From positions 2,340,001-2,404,000 of the forward strand of contig NZ_CP059449.1 in assembly GCF_022023855.1 (NCBI RefSeq): 64,000 nt of DNA, read 5' to 3'. The translations under genes were made by a program, and so were the position numbers. Shown piece after piece: positions 8,424 through 16,288 of this stretch (positions are counted from its first letter, which is position 1; the number at the start of each line of letters is the position of its first letter). Source of the DNA: Azospirillum brasilense. GTDB taxonomy: Bacteria; Pseudomonadota; Alphaproteobacteria; Azospirillales; Azospirillaceae. Under the pieces are notes generated by a model. It did no database searches. It saw nothing but the letters and a program-made list of their open reading frames with translations, and was not told the DNA's origin.

Positions 8424-9578
8424 TCAATCCATCCGGCGGAGGGTCGTCTCCAAACGGCCCTTGCCAGAGCGGTCCAGCCAAGTGGCGGACAGGCGCCCGT
8501 CTGTCCGGACGCTGTAGCGCAACACGTTGCGCCCCTTTTCATCGAACACCAACTCGTCGTTCTCGATGCGGCCCTTGCGCTGGGCGCGCTCCATCGGCTG
8601 GTCGGCTTCCATGCCCGGCCCCAGCACATAGTCGGCGTAGACGGCGTCGCCTTCAACCCGGTCCACCGCCAGCGCGATCTCCCGCCCGTTGATGTAGGCG
8701 CCGTACCAGACGCCGAGGAAGGAGCGGGCCCCGGTGCCCGCCGGGGAGGAGGTGCCGCTGCCGGTGCGCGGCTCCGGCGCTGCGGCCCGCATCAGCTCCG
8801 CGCTCGGTGTGCGGCCCCAGGATTCGTCACAGGACGGGTCGCCCCGGCGCGGCGCCGCCTCGGCGAAGCGCAGGATGCAGGACCCGAACCGCCGGACGAA
8901 CATGCCGGTCGTCGCAGCGCCGTGGCCAGTCAGCAGGGCCGGCTGATCCACGACGATGTGGTCCAGCCCGCGCGAGGACAGGATGCTGCGCGCCGACTCT
9001 CCGCGTCCGCCGGGGTCGAAATCGTCACCGTGGAAGAAGAACAGCATCACCCGCGCATTGTGGATGTCGCGCAGGATCGGCCAGAGCTGCGCGGCGTTGT
9101 CGCGGAAGCTGTCGTAGGAGTCGGAGAAGTTTCCAAAGGCCGCGGGGGCAGTGCCAACGACGGCATCCACCCTGTCGCTCTGCCCGGCGGCCATCAGCGA
9201 GAGGAAGGCGCCGAAGGATTGGCCGGTCAGCACGACCTTGCGGTAGCCACGGTCCTTCAGCTGGTCGGCATAGCCCGCCAGCGCGCGGGAGCTGTTCGGC
9301 AGGGTATCGCTGACCCGCATGCGGTCCAGACGGAACACGTCCCACCCGGCGTCCCGCATGGTCTTCATGTAGAGCGGGGTAGGGGCGTTCGAATCCTCCA
9401 CCTCCACGGACCGGCCATGGCTCCACACCACCGCGCCGCGGGCCATCGTCGGGCCGAGCAGGGTGCCGTCGCCATAGGCCGGGTTCAGGTGAATCTGGGC
9501 CGCCGCCGTCTGCGCCGTACCGAGCATTGCCAACGCCACCACCAATCCGAGCAGCGCCTGTCCGACTGTCCGCCTCAT
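8424..9578 (-). CDS. Secreted alpha/beta hydrolase with C-terminal extra domain
   Basis: A 384-residue protein with a signal peptide (cleavage probably after TAAAQ near residue 28). An alpha/beta-hydrolase fold follows: nucleophile elbow LTGQSFGAFLS (GxSxG), an aspartate candidate in FFHGDDFD and a histidine candidate in LTGHGAA. A serine/proline-rich linker at about 275-290 leads to a C-terminal domain of about 95 residues (SFLGVWYGAYINGREIALAVDR to the end). That domain resembles small beta-barrel domains attached to periplasmic enzymes. The substrate is unknown. It is divergent from the hypothetical gene at 9800, with a Fur-box-like palindrome between them. Confidence 0.75.
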   Translation of the reverse strand: MRRTVGQALLGLVVALAMLGTAQTAAAQIHLNPAYGDGTLLGPTMARGAVVWSHGRSVEVEDSNAPTPLYMKTMRDAGWDVFRLDRMRVSDTLPNSSRALAGYADQLKDRGYRKVVLTGQSFGAFLSLMAAGQSDRVDAVVGTAPAAFGNFSDSYDSFRDNAAQLWPILRDIHNARVMLFFFHGDDFDPGGRGESARSILSSRGLDHIVVDQPALLTGHGAATTGMFVRRFGSCILRFAEAAPRRGDPSCDESWGRTPSAELMRAAAPEPRTGSGTSSPAGTGARSFLGVWYGAYINGREIALAVDRVEGDAVYADYVLGPGMEADQPMERAQRKGRIENDELVFDEKGRNVLRYSVRTDGRLSATWLDRSGKGRLETTLRRMD

Positions 9579-9726
9579 CCTTCCACGCTCCTGTCTGCGG
9601 GCGTGGAAAGGGTCTCGGAATATGGTTAACCCGACCTTTCCATCGGACCGGGCCGGCTTTTGTCACGGAGCGTTGTCACAGCCTCATCGGTGCGGGTGCC
9701 CTGCGTCAGAAGGTCCATCAATTGCA

Positions 9727-9745
9727 AATGCGAATGACTCGCAAA
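9727..9745. promoter_or_regulatory. Fur-box-like palindrome
   Basis: A 19-bp imperfect palindrome with half-sites AATGCGAAT and (reverse complement) TTTGCGAGT around a central G. It has a perfect core TGCGA-N5-TCGCA at 9729-9743. The arrangement resembles high-GC variants of the Fur box. It lies 55 bp before the hypothetical gene at 9800 and 149 bp from the divergent hydrolase start, so it could control either. Iron control is inference. Confidence 0.4.
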
Positions 9746-9799
9746 TCAGGCGTGGATCGTCTAAGGTCGGTTCCGTCACTTCAGTCGGGAGGGGTCAAC

Positions 9800-10270
9800 A
9801 TGTGCGATTCGGTGGGCGAGGGGCGGCTGTCCCCCTGGACGGTGTCCGATCTGACGACGGCGGAACGCGCGCTGTTGACCGGTTTCCGGCAGTGGTTCCG
9901 TCACGGCACCGCCGGCGCGATGGCCGCCATGCGGGCCAGTTTCGGCGTGGCCGGCGTGCCGTCGTCGGCTCTGCTGCCGTTGTTCGCCTTGCTGGGCACC
10001 TTTGCCGTGACCAACGCCGGGCGGCCGGCCTTCCGCTGCCCGACCTGCTCGCGGGTCGGAATGGACGAGATGGCGGTGCTGGACGCGCTGGCCGCCATGC
10101 AGGCCGGAGAAAGCGACGTGACGACCCAGGTGTTCGACCGCTGGCTTCCCCTGGTCGCCCTGACCATGGCCACCGATTCCGCACGGGAACTGGCGGACAT
10201 TCTGGACGGCGCGCGCATCCGTCTGCCGCGGCGCCGTCCGGCCCGGCTCATAGCGCTGGCGGCGGAATGA
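9800..10270 (+). CDS. Hypothetical protein with a CxxC motif
   Basis: An unrecognised 156-residue protein. ATG 9800 is preceded by a strong GGGAGGGG site, which decides the start. It is alanine-rich and mostly helical. A hydrophobic stretch at about 55-72 (LLPLFALLGTFAVTNAG) is followed by FRCPTCSRVGMDEMAVL, whose CxxC could bind a metal or an iron-sulfur cluster. The tail is basic (RLPRRRPARL). The Fur-box-like site upstream hints at an iron-linked role. It overlaps the convergent acetyltransferase gene by 23 bp. Confidence 0.7.
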   Translation: MCDSVGEGRLSPWTVSDLTTAERALLTGFRQWFRHGTAGAMAAMRASFGVAGVPSSALLPLFALLGTFAVTNAGRPAFRCPTCSRVGMDEMAVLDALAAMQAGESDVTTQVFDRWLPLVALTMATDSARELADILDGARIRLPRRRPARLIALAAE

Positions 10271-10823
10271 CCGGCGCGAAGCCGGCTCCGGTCTGCCAGA
10301 CCACCTGCCGGAACAGCGGCTTGCGCATGATCCATTGATCGATGGGCACCTGGACCAGTTCGCCGGCCGGGGTGCGGTAGGAATAGCGCCCCCGTTCGGT
10401 GCCCCGCAGCTCGTAGCCCAGCCGCTCATAGAAGGCGAGGACTCCGGCGTTGTCCCTGTCCACACCCAGTTCCGATTCCGAATAGCCGTGGTCGAGCGCG
10501 GCGCCCTCGGCGGCGGTCATCAGCCGCGTGGCGATGCCCCGGTTGCGGAAGGGTTGGAACACCCGCAACGCCCACAGTGTGGCGCGGCGCAGATGTCGCT
10601 TGCGCTGGAAGTCGATGCAGATCTGACCGGCGGGAAAGCCGTTGACCTCCGCCACCAAAAGAGCACCGCTTCCACGCTCCTGAGCCCGGAAGGCCGTGGC
10701 CAGGATTTCCCGGTGGGGCGTGTGCAGACCGAACCATTCGAGATCCGGCAAGTCGGTCCGGCAGGCCGGGCGAATTGTGACGGGCAGGCTGATCACATCC
10801 TGCGACGCGGTGGCGGCGTCCAT
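10248..10823 (-). CDS. GNAT family N-acetyltransferase
   Basis: A 191-residue GNAT-fold acetyltransferase. The acetyl-CoA-binding motif A is VFQPFRNRGIATRLM (Q/RxxGxG/A type). It is followed by [34 protein letters not shown], here cited by the typical FYERLGYE of motif B. The acceptor is unknown. Its promoter region holds a close match to the EcfG (general stress sigma factor) consensus, listed separately. The 3' end overlaps the convergent gene at 9800-10270. Confidence 0.85.
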   Translation of the reverse strand: MDAATASQDVISLPVTIRPACRTDLPDLEWFGLHTPHREILATAFRAQERGSGALLVAEVNGFPAGQICIDFQRKRHLRRATLWALRVFQPFRNRGIATRLMTAAEGAALDHGYSESELGVDRDNAGVLAFYERLGYELRGTERGRYSYRTPAGELVQVPIDQWIMRKPLFRQVVWQTGAGFAPVIPPPAL

Positions 10824-11143
10824 TCCTCCTCCGGACTTCGAAGCATCTGACGGAGTGAACGGACCGACGCGGCGCGGCGTTCCCCGCGACCAATGAAAGT
10901 CTTACCGGGCAAGGACAGCCCGCCAACCGCACCAGAAAGAGATAAGTTTAGAGAATTTGTTTATAAAATCATCCAAGAATCAAGGATTGAACAACCCAGA
11001 GGATATGACGAACAGCCTGATTGACCATCTGCGTGGAGTCTTGATAAGTCTCTAAACGAATTGGAGCGGAGAGACGGCCGTTCGGTGATAGGGCGCGACT
11101 CACGAGCCACGTGAGAGCACCAGGAGACAGGGAGGACCGCGCA
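10824..11143. other. Intergenic region between divergent small genes
   Basis: These 320 bp separate the minus-strand acetyltransferase from the plus-strand 56-residue gene. The part near 10858-10883 holds the EcfG-like promoter. The middle (about 10935-11060) is AT-rich, which suits promoters for the small plus-strand gene. I see no convincing additional gene. Confidence 0.5.
10858..10883 (-). promoter_or_regulatory. EcfG-type (general stress) promoter
   Basis: On the minus strand GGAAC (10883-10879) is followed after 17 bases by CGTT (10861-10858). This matches the alphaproteobacterial EcfG consensus GGAAC-N16/17-CGTT exactly. It points at the acetyltransferase starting at 10823, with the -10 element 35 bp before the ATG. 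Confidence 0.5.
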
Positions 11144-11314
11144 ATGATCAAGATTGTCAATCTGGGGCGCACCGGCCTTTACGTGGTGATGCAGAATGGC
11201 GCTTTGACCACGATCGGTGGCCGCAGCCATTGGCGTTCGCTCGATGATATCCGTTCAGCGGCCAACGCAGCAAAGATCAAGGTCAGCGATACGGTTCTCC
11301 GCACCGTTCTCTGA
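11144..11314 (+). CDS. Small hypothetical protein (56 aa)
   Basis: A 56-residue protein beginning MIKIVNLGRTGLYVVMQNG and ending SDTVLRTVL. A strong GGGAGGA site lies 7 bp before ATG 11144. Predicted as a short beta strand pair followed by a helix (SLDDIRSAANAAKIKVSD). No family recognised, no signal peptide or membrane segment. The good ribosome binding site and the isolated position with its own AT-rich leader support a real gene. Confidence 0.6.
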   Translation: MIKIVNLGRTGLYVVMQNGALTTIGGRSHWRSLDDIRSAANAAKIKVSDTVLRTVL

Positions 11315-11378
11315 CGTCAACGCGCGGTTGGCCTGCACGAGGACAGCCTGCATGAAGGCAGGGCGGTCGGCTCGATGA

Positions 11379-11406
11379 GCCGGCGGCACCGGATGGCGCC
11401 GCCGGC
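11379..11406. terminator. GC-rich hairpin after chemoreceptor gene
   Basis: GCCGGCGGC (11379-11387) and GCCGCCGGC (11398-11406) form a 9-bp stem with a 10-nt loop. It lies between the convergent 56-residue gene and the chemoreceptor gene. No T-run follows on either strand, so it is at best a non-canonical or Rho-assisted terminator. Confidence 0.35.
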
Positions 11407-11424
11407 CACAGGCCGTTGCAACAA

Positions 11425-12771
11425 TCAGCCAGCCCGGACCCGTGCCAGGAAACGGTCGACTTCGGCTCTCAGATTGTTCGATTGAATGGACAGTTCGTTC
11501 GTCGCCGACAGGACGCTGCGCGCTTCCGAGCCGGTGTCCGACGCCGAGGAATTGACGCGCACGATGGTTTCGCTGACCTCGCGGGTGCCGATCGACGCCT
11601 GCTGGACGTTGCGGGCGATCTCGGTGGTAGCAGCGCCCTGTTCTTCCATGGCCGACGCGATGGAGGTCGAGATGTCGTTGATCCGCGCGATGGTCGTGGA
11701 GATCGAGCGGATGGCGAGCACCGCGTCCTGGGTCGCCCCCTGAACCGCGCCGATCTGGGAGTTGATCTCCTCCGTCGCCTTGGCGGTCTGGTTGGCGAGG
11801 CTCTTCACCTCCGACGCGACAACCGCAAAGCCTTTGCCGGCCTCACCGGCGCGGGCCGCCTCGATGGTGGCGTTCAGCGCGAGGAGGTTGGTCTGGCTCG
11901 CGATGTCGTGGATCAGCTTCACCACCTGGCCGATGCGGCTGGCGGCGTCGGCCAGACCCTGCACGGTGGTGTTGGTGCGCTCCGCCTGCGACATGGCCTC
12001 GCCGGCGATGGCCGCCGACTGGGTCACCTGATGGCTGATCTCGCCGATGGAGGCGGTCAGCTCCTCCGCCGCCGCGGCAACCGTCTGAATGTTGACGGAG
12101 GCCTCCTCCGCGGCTGCGGCCACCTGGGTGGACTGCGCGCTGGTCTCCTCGGCGGTGCGGCTCATGTTCTGGGCGGTTCCCTGGAGCTGCTGCGCGGCGG
12201 AGGCCACGGCCTGGACCACGCTCTTCACTTCGAGTTCGAAGGAGTCGGCGGTGGTTCCCAGCTCGCGTGAAATGATCGCGGCGGTGTTCAGATCGACATA
12301 GACGGAGGTCGCCAGATCCATGTCCAGGAAGACCGCCTTGTTGATCGCCTGCATCAGCTGGACGATCTTTTCCGGCTTCTTGCGGTAGACTTGATAGGCG
12401 AGGTCGATCAGTTTGTTCAGCGTGAAGCAGTAGGCGCCCGTGTACCAGCGCGGCTCCAAACCGATGCGCTGGTGGGCCTGCCCGATCTTCAGCACCTGCG
12501 CCATGTAGGCGTCGTCGAAGGTGCCGGTGAAGACGTTCTTCAGCCAATGCTGCTTCTGCATGTCGCGTGCCCGGCTGACCACCGTGGGATTGGCGAGCAG
12601 CACCGCGACCTGCGGGACCGAGCGCAGGTAGCCGTAGAATTCCTCGAGGATCTGATCGATGCGTTGGGCGAGGTGGGGTTGAAATTCCCGAAGGACGGCC
12701 TTCGTGGGTTCGTCGATTCGCAAGAAGGAGATTCGGTCGAGGATGGATTGTGTCTGGGCAGAATGCGACAT
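11425..12771 (-). CDS. Globin-coupled sensor chemoreceptor (aerotaxis-type MCP)
   Basis: A soluble 448-residue methyl-accepting protein with no membrane segment. Residues 1-170 form a globin-coupled-sensor (protoglobin-like) domain with the proximal heme histidine H100 in [12 protein letters not shown]. The family keeps this IGxxHxxIGL context. A helical linker leads to the MCP signalling hairpin with its tip at about 290-320 ([25 protein letters not shown]). Homologues such as HemAT sense oxygen or other gas ligands and pass the signal to CheA/CheW. No che genes are in the window. Translation starts at ATG 12771. Confidence 0.92.
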   Translation of the reverse strand: MSHSAQTQSILDRISFLRIDEPTKAVLREFQPHLAQRIDQILEEFYGYLRSVPQVAVLLANPTVVSRARDMQKQHWLKNVFTGTFDDAYMAQVLKIGQAHQRIGLEPRWYTGAYCFTLNKLIDLAYQVYRKKPEKIVQLMQAINKAVFLDMDLATSVYVDLNTAAIISRELGTTADSFELEVKSVVQAVASAAQQLQGTAQNMSRTAEETSAQSTQVAAAAEEASVNIQTVAAAAEELTASIGEISHQVTQSAAIAGEAMSQAERTNTTVQGLADAASRIGQVVKLIHDIASQTNLLALNATIEAARAGEAGKGFAVVASEVKSLANQTAKATEEINSQIGAVQGATQDAVLAIRSISTTIARINDISTSIASAMEEQGAATTEIARNVQQASIGTREVSETIVRVNSSASDTGSEARSVLSATNELSIQSNNLRAEVDRFLARVRAG

Positions 12772-12930
12772 GGATCGACTTCCCCGCGAAAATAGGACCG
12801 CCTCAGATTAGTGCAATTTGTTTTTAATGCAAAGTAACTAACCTGCGCGCGCACTATGGAGGGTTACGTTCGGTGTGGAAACCGGCAGAGTTGTCGCAGG
12901 CCCAACAAATCACCAGGCTTTAACGAAATA

Positions 12931-12963
12931 GAAAACCGGCGGAGCCGTTTGGCATCCGCCGGT
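12931..12963 (-). terminator. Rho-independent terminator of rpoH
   Basis: ACCGGCGGA (12935-12943) pairs with TCCGCCGGT (12955-12963), with an inner GCC/GGC extension around a small loop. Read on the minus strand the stem is followed by TTTTCTATTT. It lies 39 bp after the rpoH stop codon. Confidence 0.75.
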
Positions 12964-13001
12964 ATGTTGCAAGCTGTCGTGAAAATATTGGTTCGTCTAC
13001 A

Positions 13002-13892
13002 TCAGGCCGCCATATGGGCCGGGGCGCGGCGCAGAGCCTGGGCGGCGCTGAGGACGGCCTTCTGCAGTTTTTCGAAGGCCCGGACCTCGATCTGGCGAAC
13101 CCGCTCACGCGACACGCAGAACTGCTGGCTCAACGACTCCAGGGTGGACGGGTCCTCCTTCAGGCGCCGCTCGAACAGGATGCGGCGTTCACGGTCGTCC
13201 AGACGCTCCAGTGCCTGTCCAACCAGCCGGCGGCGCAGCGCCAGCTCGTCGGCCTCGGCGATCACGCTTTCCTGGGTCGGACGGTCGTCGGCCAGAAGCT
13301 CCAGCCAATTGGTTTCGCCATCGCTGGAAAGGGCGGCGTCGAGCGAACTGTCGTTGGACGACAGACGGCGGTTCATCTCGATCACCTCCTGGTCCGGCAC
13401 ATCCAGCTCGGTCGCGATGGCGGTGACCGTGGAGGGGGACAGGTCGCCCTGTTCCAGCTCCTGCATCTGGCTCTTCAGGCGGCGCAGGTTGAAGAACAGC
13501 TTCTTCTGCGCGGCGGTCGTGCCCATCTTCACCAGGGACCAGCTGTGCAGGATGTATTCCTGTATGGCCGCGCGGATCCACCAAGTGGCGTAAGTCGCGA
13601 AACGGAAACCGCGTCCCGGATCGAATTTCTGAGCGGCCTGCATCAGGCCCACATTGCCTTCGGCGACGAGGTCGACCAGCGGCAGCCCGTAGCCGCCGAA
13701 GCCGCGGGCGATCTTGATGACCAGCCGCAGGTGGCTGCCCACCAGACGCTCCAGCGCATGGCCGTTCCCGCGGTCGCGCCAAGCGACGGCCAGCTCGCGC
13801 TCTTCGTCGGGGGCCAGGATGGGGAACCGCTTCGACTCCTCGACATAACGGGTCAGGCTGGCGTTTTCACCAGTCAGGAGTTTCTTGAGCAC
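13002..13892 (-). CDS. rpoH: RNA polymerase sigma-32 factor (heat shock)
   Basis: A 296-residue sigma-70 family member of the RpoH group. Region 2 is clear (LVEGN-type VAEGNVGLMQA; FRFATYATWWIRAAIQEYI). It carries the RpoH box QKKLFFNLR at residues 129-137, which distinguishes heat-shock sigma factors. Region 4 ends with LSQQFCVSRERVRQIEVRAFEKL. The start is taken as GTG 13892, because GGAGG lies 6 bases upstream; an in-frame GTG at 13919 would add nine residues but has no good ribosome site. It is followed by a terminator. Alphaproteobacteria often have two rpoH genes; which one this is cannot be told. Confidence 0.93.
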   Translation of the reverse strand: MLKKLLTGENASLTRYVEESKRFPILAPDEERELAVAWRDRGNGHALERLVGSHLRLVIKIARGFGGYGLPLVDLVAEGNVGLMQAAQKFDPGRGFRFATYATWWIRAAIQEYILHSWSLVKMGTTAAQKKLFFNLRRLKSQMQELEQGDLSPSTVTAIATELDVPDQEVIEMNRRLSSNDSSLDAALSSDGETNWLELLADDRPTQESVIAEADELALRRRLVGQALERLDDRERRILFERRLKEDPSTLESLSQQFCVSRERVRQIEVRAFEKLQKAVLSAAQALRRAPAHMAA

Positions 13893-14417
13893 ACCGGCCT
13901 CCTCTCTCCAACGCTCCACCGTCTCTTGCCGCGGAACCTTTTCGATGGCCGTTCGCAGACGCCCATCGTTTCGGCATTCTTATTGTGGGGATTTGCCGAA
14001 ATTATCCAGGAACACGTCAATCAGACATTGATACTGTGCCGCCACCACCAAGTTGGATCAAGCCTTGAAACGGCGGTGCAGCAATATTTTTTGGCGTATA
14101 TCCGGACTATTCGGTCCTTATGAATGCCAAAAAGATCCGGAGAACTTTTGGGAGATTGGCGAAAATATGACGGCTTTCGTTTGGAATGAAGGCAGATGCC
14201 GGTCTCTCCGCTTTGTCATCACTCGGCCGGAGATGGGTATCCATTTCATAAGGCATGGCCATACAGGCTAGCCTGCTCGGCCTTTCGGCATAGAATTTTC
14301 CTCAGGGGTGGGTGGGGCAGTGCAGGAGCGGTCCGCGGCGACGCTTGTGTTCCACGGGCTTGCGGGCGTGCTATTTGGGAAGGAAACCTAGGACGACGCA
14401 AGGTGAGAGGCCCCACT
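13893..14417. other. Long divergent intergenic region (rpoH / acetyltransferase)
   Basis: 525 bp without a supported gene. The stretch 13980-14290 is unusually AT-rich and probably carries the divergent promoters. An 8-bp inverted repeat (TTTTTGGC at 14088-14095, GCCAAAAA at 14126-14133) spans 46 bp and could be an operator or the stem of a leader structure. A plus-strand frame upstream of 14418 is open but does not resemble the acetyltransferase family, so I treat it as noncoding. Confidence 0.5.
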
Positions 14418-14942
14418 ATGAACATTCGCAGCAGCCGGCCGGACGATCTGGAGCGCATCCAGGCGATCTACGCACACCATGTCCTGACCGGTGCGGCCAG
14501 CTTCGAGGAAGTCCCACCCGGCCTGGAAGAGCTTGCCCGTCGGCGGGACGACGTGCTGGCCCGGGGTATGCCCTATGTCGTTGCGGAGATGGGCGGGAGG
14601 GTCATAGGCTATGCCTATGCCGGTCCCTACCGGCTGCGCACCGCCTACCGTTACAGCGTTGAGGATTCGATTTATCTGGATCCGGACTGCATGGGGCGCG
14701 GTGCTGGCCGGGCTTTGCTCTCGACGTTGATCGACCGCTGTGAGGAGGCTGGATGCCGCCAGATGATCGCGGTGATCGGGGACAGCGAGAACGCGTCGTC
14801 CATCGGTCTGCATCGCAGCCTGGGATTCGAGCCGGCGGGCCTGCTGAAGGCGGTGGGGTTCAAGTTCGGGCGCTGGGTGGACAGCGTCCTGATGCAGCGC
14901 CCACTCGGCCACGGGGATGCGTCACCGCCTGACGGGCGTTGA
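14418..14942 (+). CDS. GNAT acetyltransferase, phosphinothricin acetyltransferase-like
   Basis: A 174-residue acetyltransferase of the Pat/bar-like subfamily. It begins MNIRSSRPDDLERIQAIYAHH and has TGAASFEEVPP, both typical of the group. The middle YAYAGPYRLRTAYRYSVEDSIYL and the CoA loop CMGRGAGRALLSTLI are family signatures. It ends with the GFKFGRWVDSVLMQR motif. Members acetylate phosphinothricin-like compounds or methionine derivatives; the natural substrate here is unknown. ATG 14418 has AGGTGAGAGG upstream. Confidence 0.88.
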   Translation: MNIRSSRPDDLERIQAIYAHHVLTGAASFEEVPPGLEELARRRDDVLARGMPYVVAEMGGRVIGYAYAGPYRLRTAYRYSVEDSIYLDPDCMGRGAGRALLSTLIDRCEEAGCRQMIAVIGDSENASSIGLHRSLGFEPAGLLKAVGFKFGRWVDSVLMQRPLGHGDASPPDGR

Positions 14943-15107
14943 TGGGACTGGGCGGAACGGCGGGTGATTTGCCCAGCGGCCCGGGTCCATGAACGAAACG
15001 CGACGGAAGGGCATATCGGGGTTTTATGTCCCACCGCACACAGCGTCGTCACCCTGGTGCGTCTTGATCGTTCCTTCGACGCCATCCATCACCGCTGAAC
15101 GCAAGAA

Positions 15108-15132
15108 CGGGCGCATCGCCAGGATGCGCCCG
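15108..15132 (-). terminator. Terminator after mucR
   Basis: CGGGCGCATC (15108-15117) and GATGCGCCCG (15123-15132) form a perfect 10-bp stem with a 5-nt loop. On the minus strand it is followed by TTCTTGCG, a weak U-tract. It lies 29 bp after the mucR stop. Confidence 0.6.
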
Positions 15133-15161
15133 CCATTGAGTGTGCGGCCTGGGGAAGGGGG

Positions 15162-15572
15162 TCAGTCCTGGACCACCCGCTTGCGGCCCAGACCGAGCTT
15201 CGTCGCCATCTCCGACCGGGCCTTCGCATAGTTCGGTGCGACCATCGGATACTCCGCCGGCAAGCCCCACTTGGCGCGGTAATCGTCCGGGGACATGTCG
15301 TAGACGGTCTTCAGATGCCGCTTCAACATCTTCAGCTTTTTTCCGTCTTCCAGGCAGATGATGTATTCCGGGGTCACCGACTTCTTGATCGGCACCACGG
15401 GGACCAGCTCGGCCTTGGCCGGCGCGGATTTCTCTTCGCCGAGGCCGTTGAAGGCCGTCTGAACGTTGAGGATGAGCGCCGGCAGGTCGGCGACCGGCAC
15501 CGTGTTGTTGCCGACATAGGCCGCAACGACCTTGGCGGTCAGGGCCTGCAATTCCGATGCTTCGATGGTCAT
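15162..15572 (-). CDS. Ros/MucR family transcriptional regulator
   Basis: A 136-residue zinc-finger regulator of the alphaproteobacterial Ros/MucR family. The signature region VTPEYIICLEDGKKLKMLKRHL followed by MSPDDYRAKWGLPAEYPMVAPNYA (cited here as CLEDGKKLKMLKRHL and DYRAKWGLP) is diagnostic. The Cys/His finger sits at about residues 73-95. These proteins bind AT-rich DNA and control exopolysaccharide, motility and symbiosis genes. A terminator follows, and an HU-like gene is just upstream on the same strand (68 bp). Confidence 0.92.
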   Translation of the reverse strand: MTIEASELQALTAKVVAAYVGNNTVPVADLPALILNVQTAFNGLGEEKSAPAKAELVPVVPIKKSVTPEYIICLEDGKKLKMLKRHLKTVYDMSPDDYRAKWGLPAEYPMVAPNYAKARSEMATKLGLGRKRVVQD

Positions 15573-15640
15573 GGCCGCGTTCAGCTCCGTTCCCCTGTGG
15601 ATCAGCCGTTTGGAACAGCCTTGGATTAGGGCGATGTCGA

Positions 15641-15916
15641 TCAGACGTTCACCACGTCGCGCAACTGCTTGGCCGGCTTGAACCGCGGCGCCTTGGACGC
15701 GGCGATCTGCACCACCTCGCCGGTGCGCGGGTTGCGCCCTTCGCGGGCGGCGCGCTCGGCAACCTCGAAAATGCCGAACCCGGCGAGGCGCACATCCTCA
15801 CCACGACCGAGCGCCGAGGAAATGCCTTCGAACACCGACTGGACGACCTTCGCCGCATCGGATTTGCGGATGCCGGCGTCGGTCGCGACGGTCTCGATGA
15901 GCTCGGCTTGGTTCAT
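15641..15916 (-). CDS. HU/IHF family DNA-binding protein
   Basis: A 91-residue histone-like protein. It starts MNQAELIETVATDAGIRKSDA and shows the HU arm motif GRNPRTGEVVQIAASKAPRFKPAK, cited here as GRNPRTGE and APRFKPAK. Such proteins bend DNA as dimers and organise the nucleoid. It differs from IHF subunits in the arm, so HU (HupB-like) is the closer match. ATG 15916 is preceded by an AGGAGT-like site on the minus strand. Confidence 0.93.
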   Translation of the reverse strand: MNQAELIETVATDAGIRKSDAAKVVQSVFEGISSALGRGEDVRLAGFGIFEVAERAAREGRNPRTGEVVQIAASKAPRFKPAKQLRDVVNV

Positions 15917-16288
15917 GCGAAACTCCTGGTGCGGGTGCGCGCGTGGATTTTTCCGTGTTCTTGGCAGATTGAATCCATCGGCACAAGAGCGATGGCCGGA
16001 AAAGCAACCATAAGTGTTTTGCCAATGATGACTTCTTGCATCCCCTGTGGCCCAGATGCATCAAAGCGACCGCCCACCGCGGCACAACGGTGCGGAGCGA
16101 GCGGAAAATGGACGATGTTTTCCGTCGATAGTTGATCGACTCGCCGGCCGCGGGCCTTGAACGCAAAAACAGCAACACCACTTCAGCGGCGTTCGGGTCC
16201 GGGCCCCTCTGACGGCTGAGGCGTCAGCCGTGATGTCGGATACCGCTTGAATTCACTGCAGACGCAGCGCAATCAAGTGGGTCTTGTT
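15917..16288. other. Intergenic region between HU gene and terC, with a hairpin in the terC leader
   Basis: 372 bp that must hold the divergent promoters of the HU-like gene and terC. Near terC, ACGGCTGA (16212-16219) and TCAGCCGT (16224-16231) form a perfect 8-bp stem with a GGCG tetraloop, 57 bp before the ATG and with no U-run. TerC genes are often under a manganese riboswitch (yybP-ykoY), but I could not match its conserved sequence here. Confidence 0.45.

Noticed and set aside
13893..13919. Earlier GTG start for rpoH
   Set aside because: No ribosome binding site precedes it, while GGAGG sits six bases before GTG 13892.
16201..16250. yybP-ykoY riboswitch before terC
   Set aside because: I could not find the conserved core sequence of that motif; only a simple hairpin is visible.
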